Shown: positions 1 to 10,745 of the stretch, in pieces
Layout: every line of letters starts with the position of its first letter
How positions within the stretch are numbered: position 1 is the stretch's first letter
Assembly: GCF_018138145.1 (NCBI RefSeq)
Contig: NZ_CP073104.1
Location: forward strand, 6,718,731 to 6,782,730
Direction: 5' to 3'
Source of the DNA: Pseudomonas sp. SCA2728.1_7
GTDB lineage: Bacteria > Pseudomonadota > Gammaproteobacteria > Pseudomonadales > Pseudomonadaceae
DNA length: 64,000 nt
Program-made: the position numbers and the translations under genes
The notes under the pieces: generated by a model
Told to the model about the DNA's origin: nothing
Databases searched by the model: none
What the model saw: only the letters and a program-made list of their open reading frames with translations

Positions 1-1
1 T

Positions 2-250
2 TTCCTGATCAAGAAACAGCAACTGGACCTGGCCGGGTTGTACCGCGACGACGTGTATCCGGCGTGGAACTGGGCCGGGTTTCTCGCGTTCGGGGTGCCG
101 GTGGTGTTGACCTTGTTGTCGCTGGGCAGCGATGCGTTCAGTTGGTTTTATAGCTATGGCTGGTTCACCGGTTCGGCGCTGGGCGGGATTATTTATTACG
201 GGTTGTGCGTGATGCGTGCGCAACCTTCTGCAGTTAAGTCGGCGGTGTAG
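2..250 (+). CDS. NCS1 family nucleobase/hydantoin permease, C-terminal fragment
   Basis: Only the last 82 residues lie in the window; the gene begins upstream. The frame opens at base 2 with residues FLIKKQQLDLAGLYR, then an aromatic-rich segment with two hydrophobic stretches (near AGFLAFGVPVVLTLLSL and ALGGIIYYGLCVM). A charged KKQ-x-L-x-LY loop before the last helices is typical of NCS1 (cytosine/uracil/allantoin/hydantoin) inner-membrane symporters. The amidohydrolase-type gene downstream on the same strand fits uptake of a pyrimidine, ureide or hydantoin. The substrate cannot be read from this fragment. Confidence 0.8.
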   Translation, partial: FLIKKQQLDLAGLYRDDVYPAWNWAGFLAFGVPVVLTLLSLGSDAFSWFYSYGWFTGSALGGIIYYGLCVMRAQPSAVKSAV

Positions 251-256
251 CGGATG

Positions 257-330
257 GCCTCTTCGCGAGCAGGCTCGCTCCCACATTTGGAATGCATTTC
301 CCCTGTGGGAGCGAGCCTGCTCGCGAAGGC
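257..330. repeat. REPIN (inverted REP pair)
   Basis: Two inverted copies of the Pseudomonas REP core (cgcgagcaggctcgctccca and its complement) about 20 bases apart, directly after the permease stop codon. Non-coding; may form a long hairpin at the 3' end of the permease transcript. Confidence 0.95.
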
Positions 331-385
331 GATCTACCCGACACCAGAGAAATATCCATAAGAAAAGCAGCCTGAGGAGATCCCC

Positions 386-1669
386 ATGAACGCAGCCGTA
401 GACGTTCTGCAATCGAGCCATCAGCACATCAACCGCGACCGCCTGTGGGCCTCGCTCATGGAACTGGCCAAGCTCGGCGCGACGGTCAAGGGCGGGGTCT
501 GTCGCCTGGCCCTCACTGACCTCGACCGCCAGGCCCGCGACCTCTTCGTGCAATGGTGCAAGGACGCCGGATGCAGCGTCACGGTCGATGCCGTCGGCAA
601 CATTTTCGCCCGTCGCCCCGGGCGCAATCCCAACCTGCCACCGGTAATGACCGGCAGCCACATCGACACCCAACCCACCGGCGGCAAGTTCGACGGCTGC
701 TTCGGCGTACTGGCCGGTGTCGAAGTGCTGCGCACGCTCAACGACCTCAAAGTGGAAACCGAAGCGCCGCTGGAAGTGGTGGTCTGGACCAACGAAGAAG
801 GCTCGCGCTTCGCCCCGTGCATGATGGGCTCGGGCGTGTTCGCGGAGAAATTCACCCTCGAAGAAACCCTCGCCAAAGTCGATGCCGAAGGCGTCACCGT
901 CGGTGAAGCGCTTAACGCCATCGGCTACGCCGGTCCGCGCAAAGTCAGCGGGCACAAAGTTGGCGCCTATTTCGAAGCACACATCGAACAAGGCCCGATC
1001 CTCGAAGACGAACAGAAAACCATCGGTGTGGTGCTCGGCGCGCTTGGTCAGAAGTGGTTCGACCTCAAGCTGCGCGGCGTCGAAGCGCATGCCGGCCCGA
1101 CGCCGATGCACCTGCGTAAAGATGCCTTGGTCGGCGCCTCGGTAATCGTCGGTGCGGTCAACCGCGCCGCCCTCGGCCATCAACCCCATGCCTGTGGCAC
1201 CGTCGGCTGCCTGCAAGCCTATCCCGGCTCGCGTAACGTCATCCCCGGCGAAGTGCGCATGACCCTCGACTTCCGTCACCTGGAACCGGCGCGGCTGGAT
1301 TCGATGATCGCTGAGGTGAAGCAAGTCATCGACGCCACCTGCGAAGTACACGGCCTGACCTACGAGCTGACCCCGACCGCCGACTTCCCGCCGCTGTACT
1401 TTGAAAAAGGTTGTGTGGAAGCCGTTCGCGGCGCGGCGAAAGGGCTGGGTTTGTCGAATATGGACATCGTCAGCGGCGCCGGGCATGACGCGATTTTCCT
1501 CGCCGAACTCGGCCCGGCCGGGATGATCTTTGTGCCGTGCGAAGGCGGCATCAGCCACAACGAAATCGAGAACGCCGCGCCGGACGATCTGGCGGCCGGG
1601 TGTGCGGTGTTGCTGCGGGCGATGCTGGCGGCTTCGGCGATGGTCGCGGGAGGACAGCGGGCGGCTTGA
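386..1669 (+). CDS. Zn-dependent M20 hydrolase (beta-ureidopropionase / N-carbamoyl-L-amino acid hydrolase)
   Basis: A 427-aa M20-family amidase of the hydantoinase/carbamoylase branch. Visible metal-site residues are H92 in GSHIDTQPTGG, D104 in KFDG, and E137/E138 in TNEEGSRF; a later AHAGPTPM segment belongs to the dimerisation lid. The family hydrolyses N-carbamoyl-beta-alanine or N-carbamoyl amino acids to the amino acid, CO2 and ammonia in the cytoplasm. Following an NCS1 permease it most likely does the last step of reductive pyrimidine breakdown (PydC-like); allantoate amidohydrolase is the main alternative. The start follows a clear GAGGAG ribosome site. Length is normal. Confidence 0.88.
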   Translation: MNAAVDVLQSSHQHINRDRLWASLMELAKLGATVKGGVCRLALTDLDRQARDLFVQWCKDAGCSVTVDAVGNIFARRPGRNPNLPPVMTGSHIDTQPTGGKFDGCFGVLAGVEVLRTLNDLKVETEAPLEVVVWTNEEGSRFAPCMMGSGVFAEKFTLEETLAKVDAEGVTVGEALNAIGYAGPRKVSGHKVGAYFEAHIEQGPILEDEQKTIGVVLGALGQKWFDLKLRGVEAHAGPTPMHLRKDALVGASVIVGAVNRAALGHQPHACGTVGCLQAYPGSRNVIPGEVRMTLDFRHLEPARLDSMIAEVKQVIDATCEVHGLTYELTPTADFPPLYFEKGCVEAVRGAAKGLGLSNMDIVSGAGHDAIFLAELGPAGMIFVPCEGGISHNEIENAAPDDLAAGCAVLLRAMLAASAMVAGGQRAA

Positions 1670-1670
1670 A

Positions 1671-1752
1671 GATCAAAAGATCGCAGCCTTCGGCAACTCC
1701 TACAGGGAAACCATAAATCCTGAGCAGGAGCTGCCGGAGGCTGCGATCTTTT
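1671..1752. repeat. Second palindromic repeat family (gatcaaaagatcgcagc type)
   Basis: Imperfect inverted repeat with arms reading gatcaaaagatcgcagcctt and aggctgcgatctttt and an inner pair ending ctcctaca / gcaggagctgcc. It starts one base after the hydrolase stop. A second copy lies at 22731-22820, also abutting a stop codon. It is unlike the main REP family. Confidence 0.8.
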
Positions 1753-1796
1753 CGCTGTCACCACAGCGTCATGAAAATGTGCGAATTTGCCGGCCC

Positions 1797-2738
1797 ATGA
1801 AAATCATCACCTCCGGCGCGTCCTATCTGGACATCGACGCCTTCGCCTGCTGCATCGCCTACGCAGAATTGCTCAACCTGCAAGGTATTCCCGCCCGCGC
1901 CGTCAGTAGCGCGAAGCCCAACGCCAGCGTTTCGCAAAGCGTGCTCGGCTGGGCGGCTGCTTTTGACGATTACCAGCCGACGCCGGACGATGAGTTTGTC
2001 CTGGTCGATGTCTCGGACTATCAGCATTTCGACCCGTTGGTGGTGCTCGAGCGGGTGGTAGAAATCATCGATCACCATCCCGGGTTTGAGCATTACTGGG
2101 CGCAGAAGCTTGGGTCTGCCGCCGATATTCGTCCGATCGGCGCCGCAGCGACTCAGGTTTTTCAGCGCTGGCAGACGGCCGGAGTGCTGCCGCAGATCAG
2201 CTTGCAAAGTGCTGCTTTGCTGGCCACCGCGATTCTCGACAACACGCTGAATTTCACCGGGCAGATGACCACGCCAGCGGACATCGAGGCCTACGCCGAC
2301 CTCGCTTCACGGGCAAAACTGCCGGCAGACTGGCCCCGGCAATATTTTCTCGAATGCCAGACCACCATCGAATCGAACCTGGCCGCTGCATTGGCGGCCG
2401 ACTCGAAACGGATGAAACCCGAAAGCAACCTGCCAGGCTTCTTCGCACAAATGACGGTGTGGGATGCCGACACCTTGCTGCAAAAACACCGGCCGATGAT
2501 CAAACGCTGGATGGCAGAGCAGGGCGATGACTGGCTGCTGAATGTGATCAGTATCCGCGACCGCAAAAGCTGCTTTCTGGCGCCAACCGAGGTCAGCCAG
2601 CAAAAGCTCAATCGCTTGTTGCCACTGGACTGGCAGGCCGGATTGGCCGTGCGGGCGCCGTCAATGCTGCGCAAGGAACTGTTGAAATTGGCACTGGACG
2701 CTGGCAGTTACTGCGCACCAAATACCATCGTCCAGTAA
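1797..2738 (+). CDS. DHH family phosphoesterase
   Basis: 313 aa from ATG 1797. The N-terminus has GASYLDIDAFACCIAYAEL (DHH motif I with D-x-D), then LVDVSDYQHFDPL (motif II) and IIDHHPGF (motif III, DHH), the manganese-binding signature of the family that includes RecJ, NrnA and type II pyrophosphatases. The exact substrate (nano-RNA, cyclic dinucleotide or other phosphoester) is not evident. The frame stays open upstream to 1530, but that part overlaps the M20 gene and the palindromic repeat, so it is not counted; a GTG at 1779 is a possible alternative start. The 3' end overlaps the convergent CAP gene by 31 bases. Confidence 0.82.
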   Translation: MKIITSGASYLDIDAFACCIAYAELLNLQGIPARAVSSAKPNASVSQSVLGWAAAFDDYQPTPDDEFVLVDVSDYQHFDPLVVLERVVEIIDHHPGFEHYWAQKLGSAADIRPIGAAATQVFQRWQTAGVLPQISLQSAALLATAILDNTLNFTGQMTTPADIEAYADLASRAKLPADWPRQYFLECQTTIESNLAAALAADSKRMKPESNLPGFFAQMTVWDADTLLQKHRPMIKRWMAEQGDDWLLNVISIRDRKSCFLAPTEVSQQKLNRLLPLDWQAGLAVRAPSMLRKELLKLALDAGSYCAPNTIVQ

Positions 2739-3574
2739 ACCCCTTCATCACTGCGCGCCTCACTGGCAAACCCGGCGCCGACCTGGGTGAACATCGGGTT
2801 CATCAAGTTGGCGCAGTGTCCGGGGCTGGCCAGCCATCCGGCCATGGCCTTGCCCGGTGAACTCTGTCCGGCGGCGATGTTTTCACCGACTTGCCGCCCG
2901 CGATAGCCGGCCGCGCGGGCGCGATCGGCGGGCATGTCGCCGTCCGGATCGCGGTGGGCGAAGTAGTTGCCGTAAGCCATGGCTTTGCTGTGCCCCTGTG
3001 CGGCGGCGCCCAGCGCGGCGTTCCAGCTCAACGGCCGGGCGGCGGCGAAGCGCTGGCGTCCGCACATCCGTGGCCGGGCGCGCGCAGCATTGACCTCAGC
3101 GAGCAAGGCCTTGCCGACGCTGCGGTTATCGCCAACGCGGCTGTCGAGCACCGGTTGCGCCAACACCACTTGCCACTCATTGCGCGAACGACTGACACCG
3201 ATGTCGGCGTAGCTCGCGTCCAGCAGCGCGGCGCAGTGCTCGTCTTGCAGCAGGTCGAAAGCCTCTTCGGCGTCCTCGGCGCCGATCACGCGAATACTGC
3301 GCACCGCCACGGCGGAATAACCGGACGACTTCAACGCTTCACGCATGCCGCCGGCGTAGCGATAACCGATCGGCAAGGCCAGGTTCGACTTCAGCGCCAA
3401 CGGTGCCAGGCGTTGCGCCGGGCGCCGATCGCAGCGTTGCGGATGGGCACGATAGTCGTTGATGGCGGCCACCAGTTGCCGCTCCGCACCGGCATGGGCG
3501 GTTTCGGCGATTAGCGGCGAAAGGATCAGCAGGCACAGCGAAACCAAGCGAGACGAACGAACGGCGTGGCGCAT
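2708..3574 (-). CDS. Secreted CAP-domain (SCP/PR-1-like) protein
   Basis: 288 aa. A signal peptide (LVSLCLLILSPLIAETAHA) precedes about 110 residues of unassigned sequence and a C-terminal CAP domain with H-S-K-A-M, YFAHRDPDG, VGENIAAG and GWLASPGHCANLMNP. These include the two His and the Glu that form the CAP cavity. Likely periplasmic or extracellular; molecular function of bacterial CAP proteins is poorly known. The start is placed at the ATG just before the signal peptide; the frame is open 46 codons further upstream. A close paralogue of the same architecture lies at 59761-60612. Confidence 0.85.
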   Translation of the reverse strand: MRHAVRSSRLVSLCLLILSPLIAETAHAGAERQLVAAINDYRAHPQRCDRRPAQRLAPLALKSNLALPIGYRYAGGMREALKSSGYSAVAVRSIRVIGAEDAEEAFDLLQDEHCAALLDASYADIGVSRSRNEWQVVLAQPVLDSRVGDNRSVGKALLAEVNAARARPRMCGRQRFAAARPLSWNAALGAAAQGHSKAMAYGNYFAHRDPDGDMPADRARAAGYRGRQVGENIAAGQSSPGKAMAGWLASPGHCANLMNPMFTQVGAGFASEARSDEGVYWTMVFGAQ

Positions 3575-3737
3575 GAGACGGGCAGCTCTGAAGGGGGACA
3601 GCGCAAAAGTTGAGTGAACCGCAGAAAGCGGCGCGAGTAGGACTGGGCTTTTTCGACTTGGTTCAAGGGGCGGGGAGGGGTATTTTCGCGGCGTGACGAA
3701 GAGCGTGATCAAGCAGAGTGCTATGTTGCGCTGTATG

Positions 3738-3813
3738 ACGCCATCGCGAGCAGGCTCACTCCTACATTTGGAATGCGTTCCCCTGTAGGAGTGAGCCTGC
3801 TCGCGATGGCGTC
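3738..3813. repeat. REPIN (taggagtgag subtype)
   Basis: Inverted pair of REP cores in the variant form gtaggagtgagcctgctcgc, with GACGCCATCGCGAG / CTCGCGATGGCGTC closing the outer stem. It lies between the CAP gene promoter side and the end of the alpha/beta hydrolase gene. Confidence 0.95.
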
Positions 3814-3849
3814 ACTGAAAACAATACAAAAGACACAGGCAGACCACTA

Positions 3850-4620
3850 TCACCGATTCAACGCATCCTTCATCCACTGCAAATACTGCGCACGATCCGA
3901 GATCGAGTTATGCCCCGAATCCGGCACCACCCGGAGCACCGCCACGCCTTGCGGGAAGTTCTCCAGCAAACGCTGCGTGCTGGCGCGCGGGATCACCTCG
4001 TCGTCACTGGCCGCCAGCAGCAACGTCGGCACGCGGATATGTGCGGCGTACTTGCCTGACTCGAAGCGATCCTTGAGTAACCACTTCACCGGTACCCACG
4101 GATACTGCCGCGCCGCGATTTCTTCAAGGCTGTTGTAAGGCGTCACCAGAATCAGCTGTTGCACCGGTCGCTGGCTGGCCAGACGCACGGCGACGCCCGA
4201 TCCCAAGCTGCGGCCAATTAGCGAAACCTGCGGATGACTGGCATAGACCTGATCGAACAGCGCCAAGGCATCCTCGGCAATCGCCGCTTCGGACGGTGAA
4301 CCACTGCTGCCACCAAAGCCGCGATAGTTGAGCAGATACACCGCGTATTCAGGAAACGCCTCGGCAAACTCCGGCAGATTGCGCGACACGTCCTCGGCAT
4401 TGCCACCGAAATAGATCAGCGCCCGCGGCCCGACCCGCTCGCGGGTGATCACTGAAACCTGCGCATCCGGCATCGACAGGGTCAGTTGTGAATCGGCGCT
4501 GGTGACGGCATTGGGCTGCGGAAAATAGATCAGCGAGCGCTGAAAAAAGAACAGCGCCGCGCACAGCACCAGGTACACGGCAACGATCAATGCGACGAGT
4601 GACATCAGGGTTCGGGACAT
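3850..4620 (-). CDS. Membrane-anchored alpha/beta hydrolase (BEM46/ABHD13-like)
   Basis: 256 aa with one N-terminal transmembrane helix (LMSLVALIVAVYLVLCAAL) followed by an alpha/beta-hydrolase fold: LIYFGGNAED (oxyanion region), NYRGFGGSSG, nucleophile elbow GRSLGSG, an acid in LAASDDEVIP, and His in VPDSGHN. This layout matches the BEM46/YfhR/ABHD13 group of putative serine hydrolases facing the periplasm. Substrate unknown. Followed at its 3' end by a REPIN and alone in its transcription unit. Confidence 0.82.
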   Translation of the reverse strand: MSRTLMSLVALIVAVYLVLCAALFFFQRSLIYFPQPNAVTSADSQLTLSMPDAQVSVITRERVGPRALIYFGGNAEDVSRNLPEFAEAFPEYAVYLLNYRGFGGSSGSPSEAAIAEDALALFDQVYASHPQVSLIGRSLGSGVAVRLASQRPVQQLILVTPYNSLEEIAARQYPWVPVKWLLKDRFESGKYAAHIRVPTLLLAASDDEVIPRASTQRLLENFPQGVAVLRVVPDSGHNSISDRAQYLQWMKDALNR

Positions 4621-4731
4621 TCGGCTACTTTTAACGGTGTGTGAAGGATCGCTGTCGCAGTGTAGTCCAGCCCTGCAATCGGCCGCTCATGCACATAACC
4701 GGCAACAGATCCACGCAGCAGGGGAACCAGC

Positions 4732-5676
4732 ATGAGCCACACTGAGGGTTACTCCCGTCGCCGATTGCTCACGCTGGCTGCCGGGGTTTCGGCGGTCTTC
4801 ACCTTTGATCGGGCGTTGGCCACCGCGACGACGCCCGCGACCACCGGAGGCCACGCCATGCAGACCCGCGCCATCCCGTCCAGCTCCGAATTGCTACCCA
4901 TCGTGGGCTTGGGCACCTATCGCGGTTTCGATGTCGCCCCCGGTGATCCGGCCTATCGGCAACTACCGGCAGTGCTCGATGAGCTGTTCACCAAGGGCGG
5001 AACGCTGATCGACAGTTCACCGATGTACGGCCGCGCCGAACAGACTGCCGGTGAACTGCTGTCGATCCACGAACCGCGTTCGCCGGCGTTTTTGGCGACC
5101 AAAGTGTGGACGCGCGGGCGCGAGGAGGGCATCGCGCAGATGGAGCAATCGTTCAGCCTGCTGCGCACCGAACGCATCGACCTGATGCAGATCCATAACC
5201 TGCTCGACTGGCAAACCCATCTGCCGATCTTGCGTGAATGGAAAGCGCAGGGACGCATCCGTTACATCGGCATCACCCATTACACGCCCTCGGCCTATGA
5301 GGAAGTCGAAGCGGTGCTGAAGGCCGAGCCCCTGGATTTTCTGCAAATCAATTACGCCCTTGATGATCGAGGGGTGGAGAAACGCATCCTGCCGTTGTGC
5401 CGAGAACGCGGGGTGGCGGTGATCTGTAATCGGCCATTCGGCGGCGGCGATTTGTTCGCCCGGCTAAAGGGTAAGCCGCTGCCTGGCTGGGTGTCGGATG
5501 TACAGGTCAACAGTTGGCCGCAACTGGCATTGAAGTTTCTGCTGTCGCATTCGGCGGTGACGTGCGTGATACCCGGCACGGGCAATCCGCGTTACATGGC
5601 CGACAACGCCAAGGCCGGTTTCGGGCCGATGCTCACCGATGCGCAGCGGCATCAGTTGATTGCGTTGCTGGGCTAG
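4732..5676 (+). CDS. Tat-exported aldo/keto reductase
   Basis: 314 aa. The N-terminus has a twin-arginine signal (SRRRLLTLAAGVSAVFTF, ending near ALA), followed by an aldo/keto reductase barrel beginning LPIVGLGTYRGFD. The catalytic Asp/Tyr region is TLIDSSPMYGRAE and the Lys is in LATKVWTRGRE; MQIHNLLDW and an NADPH-site CVIPGTGNPRYMADN follow. It probably reduces a carbonyl compound. Tat export of a folded reductase is unusual but known for this subgroup. An internal ATG (MQTRAIPSS) would give a cytoplasmic form without the signal. The stop overlaps the convergent LysR gene by 4 bases. Confidence 0.85.
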   Translation: MSHTEGYSRRRLLTLAAGVSAVFTFDRALATATTPATTGGHAMQTRAIPSSSELLPIVGLGTYRGFDVAPGDPAYRQLPAVLDELFTKGGTLIDSSPMYGRAEQTAGELLSIHEPRSPAFLATKVWTRGREEGIAQMEQSFSLLRTERIDLMQIHNLLDWQTHLPILREWKAQGRIRYIGITHYTPSAYEEVEAVLKAEPLDFLQINYALDDRGVEKRILPLCRERGVAVICNRPFGGGDLFARLKGKPLPGWVSDVQVNSWPQLALKFLLSHSAVTCVIPGTGNPRYMADNAKAGFGPMLTDAQRHQLIALLG

Positions 5677-6587
5677 TCGCCGGGAATATCCAGATTGTCG
5701 ATGTGCTTGAAGCGCTCGACCAGAAAGTCGATCAGGCTGCGCACCCGTGCGGACAGGTGTAATTGCTGCGGGTAGACCGCGTAGACGTCGGCGCGGGTCG
5801 GCGTTTGATCTTCCAGCACCAGACGCAAGCGGCCGCTGCGCACATAACGGGCGATGTCCCACTCGGCGCGTAACAGAATGCCAAATCCCTCCAGTGCCCA
5901 GTTCAACGCCACCTCGCCGTCGTTGCAGCCCAGCGCCCCGCGCACCTTCACGTTCTGCGTGCGCCCGCCGTTAGTGAAACTCCACACCCCGTAAGGCGTT
6001 TCGTTCTGGCGCAGGAAGATGCAGTTGTGCTGCTGCAGATCTGCGAGTTTTTGCGGCGTGCCGTGCTTTTCCAGGTACAGCGGCGAGGCGCAGAGCAAGC
6101 GACGGTTTGAGGCGATCTTGCGCGCATGAAAAGCCGCGTCGGGCAGGGTGCCGAAACGGATGCCCAGATCAAAACCATGGGTGGCCAGATCCAGTGGGTG
6201 GTCGCTGATTTCCAGCTGGATTTCCACCTCCGGGTATTGCGCAAAGAACGCCGCCAGTGCCGGGCCGATGTAGCGCCGACCAAAGCCCAATGATGCATTG
6301 ACCCGAATCAGTCCCTTGGGCGTTGCACGGCTGGCGCCGATCAATTGTTCGACCTCATCGATCTGCGTGAGGATTCGCGCCGCGTGGGAGAAGTACAGCT
6401 CGCCCTCGGCAGTCAGACTCATCGAGCGCGTGGTGCGATTGACCAGACGCACGCCCAGCCGCGCCTCCAGTGCTGTCAGGCGTTTGCTCACCGCCGGCGG
6501 CGTCACGCCCAGTTCGCGGGCGGTGGCGGCGAGGCTGCCTTTATTGGCCAGCAAGTGGAAAAACGACAAATCGAGGGTCTGGCTCAT
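5673..6587 (-). CDS. LysR family transcriptional regulator
   Basis: 304 aa. The N-terminal winged helix-turn-helix (FFHLLANKGSLAATARELGV then PAVSKRLTALEARLG) is followed by the usual LysR effector domain. It is divergent from the tartrate/malate dehydrogenase gene 137 bases away, so it is the likely activator of that gene and dctA, similar in position to DmlR of enterics. It is convergent with the aldo/keto reductase. An inverted repeat in the divergent spacer (6608-6648) could be its site. Confidence 0.88.
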   Translation of the reverse strand: MSQTLDLSFFHLLANKGSLAATARELGVTPPAVSKRLTALEARLGVRLVNRTTRSMSLTAEGELYFSHAARILTQIDEVEQLIGASRATPKGLIRVNASLGFGRRYIGPALAAFFAQYPEVEIQLEISDHPLDLATHGFDLGIRFGTLPDAAFHARKIASNRRLLCASPLYLEKHGTPQKLADLQQHNCIFLRQNETPYGVWSFTNGGRTQNVKVRGALGCNDGEVALNWALEGFGILLRAEWDIARYVRSGRLRLVLEDQTPTRADVYAVYPQQLHLSARVRSLIDFLVERFKHIDNLDIPGD

Positions 6588-6607
6588 TCGTAACTCAAAG
6601 TTATGGA

Positions 6608-6648
6608 TGTAGTGATTTACGGTAACTCACAGCTTTCAGGTCACTACA
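6608..6648. promoter_or_regulatory. Inverted repeat in the LysR / dehydrogenase divergent promoter region
   Basis: Perfect 8-base arms TGTAGTGA and TCACTACA separated by 25 bases, centred between the LysR start and the dehydrogenase start. Position fits a LysR-type operator, but no regulator has been shown to bind it. Confidence 0.4.
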
Positions 6649-6724
6649 TATACTCCGATCACACCCCGCCGGACAGCCTTGTGCGGCAGGCAAAACAAAA
6701 ACGTGAAAAAGAGTGGAGTGGACC

Positions 6725-7780
6725 ATGAGCGCATACAACATTGCAGCGGTACCCGGCGACGGTATTGGCGTGGAAGTCATCGCCGCTGGCGTTGAAGTAC
6801 TGCAGGCCCTGTCGAAGAGATCCGGCTTTGAACTGAAGTTCAAACACTTTGACTGGAACTCAGACAACTACCTGAAAAACGGTCACTACATTCCTGAAGG
6901 AGGTCTTGAAGAATTGAAGACCTTTGACGCGATCTTCTTCGGCGCGGTCGGTGCGCTCAACGTGCCGGATCACATTTCCCTGTGGGGCTTGCGTTTGCCG
7001 ATCTGCCAAGGCTTCGACCAGTACGCCAATGTGCGTCCGGCGCGGGTGTTGCCGGGGGTGAAAAGTCCGTTGCACAACGGCGAGCAGATCGACTGGGTGG
7101 TGGTGCGGGAAAACTCCGAAGGCGAATATTCGGGCAACGGTGGCCGTGTGCATCGAGGCCTGCCGGAAGAGGTCGCCACCGAGGTCTCGGTGTTCACCCG
7201 CGCTGGCGTCGAGCGCATCCATCGCTTCGCCTTCCAGTTGGCGCAAAGCCGTCCGCGCAAACACCTGACCATGGTCACCAAGTCCAACGCCCAGCGCCAC
7301 GGCATGGTGCTGTGGGACGAGATTTTCTACGAAGTCGCCAAGGACTTCCCCGACGTCAAAATCGACAAAGAATTGGTCGACGCGGTGACCACGCGCATGG
7401 TGCTCAAACCTTCGACGCTGGACGTGATCGTCGCGACCAACCTGCACGCGGACATCCTTTCCGACCTGGCCGCCGCGCTGTCGGGCAGCCTCGGCATTGC
7501 GCCGACCGCCAACCTCAACCCGTCGCGCAACTTTCCATCGATGTTCGAACCGATCCACGGTTCGGCCTTCGACATCACTGGCAAAGGCGTAGCCAACCCG
7601 ATTGCGACCTTCTGGACCGCCGCAATGATGCTTGAGCACCTCGGCGAAAAAGCCGCTGCCAAGCAATTGATGTCGGCCATCGAAGCGGTCACCGAAAGCG
7701 GCCTGCACACGCCCGATCTGGGCGGCACGGCCACCACGCGGCAAGTCACCGACGCGGTGATTGCGCTGATCAATCGCTGA
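6725..7780 (+). CDS. ttuC: Tartrate dehydrogenase / D-malate dehydrogenase (decarboxylating)
   Basis: 351 aa, isocitrate/isopropylmalate dehydrogenase family. Visible: [10 protein letters not shown] at the N-terminus, FFGAVGAL, substrate-binding arginines around [10 protein letters not shown], the [14 protein letters not shown] loop typical of the TtuC/DmlA subgroup, KSNAQRHGM, and the NAD-binding [12 protein letters not shown]. The enzyme oxidises D-malate to pyruvate and CO2 and also acts on tartrate. The start at 6725 follows GAGTGGAG; an in-frame ATG at 6713 is upstream of that site. Likely co-regulated with dctA 90 bases downstream. Confidence 0.87.
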   Translation: MSAYNIAAVPGDGIGVEVIAAGVEVLQALSKRSGFELKFKHFDWNSDNYLKNGHYIPEGGLEELKTFDAIFFGAVGALNVPDHISLWGLRLPICQGFDQYANVRPARVLPGVKSPLHNGEQIDWVVVRENSEGEYSGNGGRVHRGLPEEVATEVSVFTRAGVERIHRFAFQLAQSRPRKHLTMVTKSNAQRHGMVLWDEIFYEVAKDFPDVKIDKELVDAVTTRMVLKPSTLDVIVATNLHADILSDLAAALSGSLGIAPTANLNPSRNFPSMFEPIHGSAFDITGKGVANPIATFWTAAMMLEHLGEKAAAKQLMSAIEAVTESGLHTPDLGGTATTRQVTDAVIALINR

Positions 7781-7808
7781 TTCATCCCGATTCAAGCTGC
7801 GGCACAAC

Positions 7809-7834
7809 GCCAAGGGGTTCTGCGGCCCCTTGGC
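7809..7834 (+). terminator. Hairpin between ttuC and dctA (possible attenuator)
   Basis: Perfect 9-base stem GCCAAGGGG / CCCCTTGGC with an 8-base loop, followed by a short pyrimidine-rich tail (tcttcct). It could reduce readthrough from ttuC into dctA rather than terminate fully. Confidence 0.5.
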
Positions 7835-7869
7835 TCTTCCTGACAACAATAAAAAATCAGGGCCCTGTC

Positions 7870-9213
7870 ATGAAAAGAATATTCGGCAAGCTGTACGTGC
7901 AAGTCCTCGTCGCCGTGATCCTCGGCGCACTTATCGGCGTGCTGGTGCCCGAGACCGGCACCGCGCTCAAACCCTTGGGCGATGCCTTTATCAAACTGAT
8001 CAAAATGCTACTGGCACCGGTGATTTTCCTGACGGTGGTTACCGGCATTGCGCGCATGGAAAACATGAAGGAGCTGGGCCGCGTCGGGTTTCGCGCCTTG
8101 ATCTACTTCGAAGTGGTCTCGACCCTGGCCCTGGTGATCGGTCTGATCGTGGTGGACGTGTTCAAGCCCGGTGCCGGGATGAACGTCGATGTTGCCAGCC
8201 TCGATACCAGCAGCCTGGCGACGTACACCACGGCGGCCAAACATGCCTCGTTCATGGATTTTGTGATGGGCATCATTCCCGACACGATTGTCGATGCATT
8301 CGCCAAGGGCAACGTCCTGCAAATCCTGCTGTTCTCGATCCTGCTGGGTATTGCGCTGGCACATGTCGGACCGCGTGGCAAAGTGTTCGTCGATACGCTG
8401 GAGAGCTTGATGCAAGGCATGTTCCGCATCGTCAACATGGTTATGCGTCTGGCGCCCATCGGTGCCTTTGGTGCCATTGCATTCACCATTGGCAAGTACG
8501 GTTTCGGCTCGCTGTTCTCGCTCGGCAAACTGATGGCTTGCGTCTATCTGACCTGCGCGGTGTTCGTGGTCTTCGTGCTTGGGCCGATCTGCCGTTACAG
8601 CGGTTTCAGCCTGTGGAAGTTCCTCAAGTTCATCAAGGAAGAGTTGTTCACCGTGCTCGGCACCAGCTCATCCGAGTCGGTACTGCCGCAAATGATCTCG
8701 AAGATGGAAAAGGCCGGCGTCTCGAAGCCGGTGGCCGGGATGATCATTCCGTCGGGCTTGACCTTCAACCCGGATGGCCAGGCGATCTACTACACCATCG
8801 CCGCGATCTTTATTGCCCAGGCCACCAACACGCCGTTGACCTTGGCCGATCAACTGATCGTGTTGGCGGTGCTGATGTTCACCTCCAAGGGGTCGGCGGG
8901 GGTGACCGGTTCCGGGTTCATCATTCTTGCGGCGACGCTGGCCTCACTCGGCACGATTCCGGTGGCGGGCATGGTGCTGTTGTTGGGTGTTGACCGATTC
9001 ATGTCAGAGGCGCGGGCGATCACCAACACTATCGGCAACGGCGTCGGCACCATGGCCATCGCCAAGTGGGTGGGCGCGCTGGATACCGAGAAGATGCACA
9101 AGGCGTTGAATGGCGAAGTGCAAGAGCCTGACGTGCACGTCTCGCAGTCTGAAAAACCCACCAGTCACACCGCACCGCTGGTCCCGAGCCTCAAGCGCGC
9201 CGTCCAGAACTGA
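7870..9213 (+). CDS. dctA: C4-dicarboxylate:cation symporter DctA
   Basis: 447 aa. Starts [19 protein letters not shown] and contains the DctA/GltP-family landmarks: re-entrant loop [12 protein letters not shown] (serine-rich HP1), [10 protein letters not shown] (TM7 N-x-D-G), [15 protein letters not shown] (HP2) and [18 protein letters not shown] (TM8). It imports malate, succinate and fumarate with cations across the inner membrane. Being beside ttuC it probably supplies malate to that enzyme. No strong Shine-Dalgarno precedes the ATG (cagggccctgtc). The C-terminal tail after residue 415 is hydrophilic. Confidence 0.93.
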   Translation: MKRIFGKLYVQVLVAVILGALIGVLVPETGTALKPLGDAFIKLIKMLLAPVIFLTVVTGIARMENMKELGRVGFRALIYFEVVSTLALVIGLIVVDVFKPGAGMNVDVASLDTSSLATYTTAAKHASFMDFVMGIIPDTIVDAFAKGNVLQILLFSILLGIALAHVGPRGKVFVDTLESLMQGMFRIVNMVMRLAPIGAFGAIAFTIGKYGFGSLFSLGKLMACVYLTCAVFVVFVLGPICRYSGFSLWKFLKFIKEELFTVLGTSSSESVLPQMISKMEKAGVSKPVAGMIIPSGLTFNPDGQAIYYTIAAIFIAQATNTPLTLADQLIVLAVLMFTSKGSAGVTGSGFIILAATLASLGTIPVAGMVLLLGVDRFMSEARAITNTIGNGVGTMAIAKWVGALDTEKMHKALNGEVQEPDVHVSQSEKPTSHTAPLVPSLKRAVQN

Positions 9214-9223
9214 CGCTGATCTC

Positions 9224-9250
9224 CTGTGGGAGCAAACTCCGCTCCCACAG
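9224..9250. terminator. Hairpin after dctA (REP-derived half element)
   Basis: Perfect 10-base stem CTGTGGGAGC / GCTCCCACAG with a 7-base loop, between dctA and a convergent LysR gene. It resembles one arm pair of the REP family and may act as a bidirectional end. No T-tract. Confidence 0.5.
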
Positions 9251-9270
9251 AGAGAAGGCGCAGGTCGCAA

Positions 9271-10738
<1,468 letters not shown>

Positions 10739-10745
10739 AGCGCTT

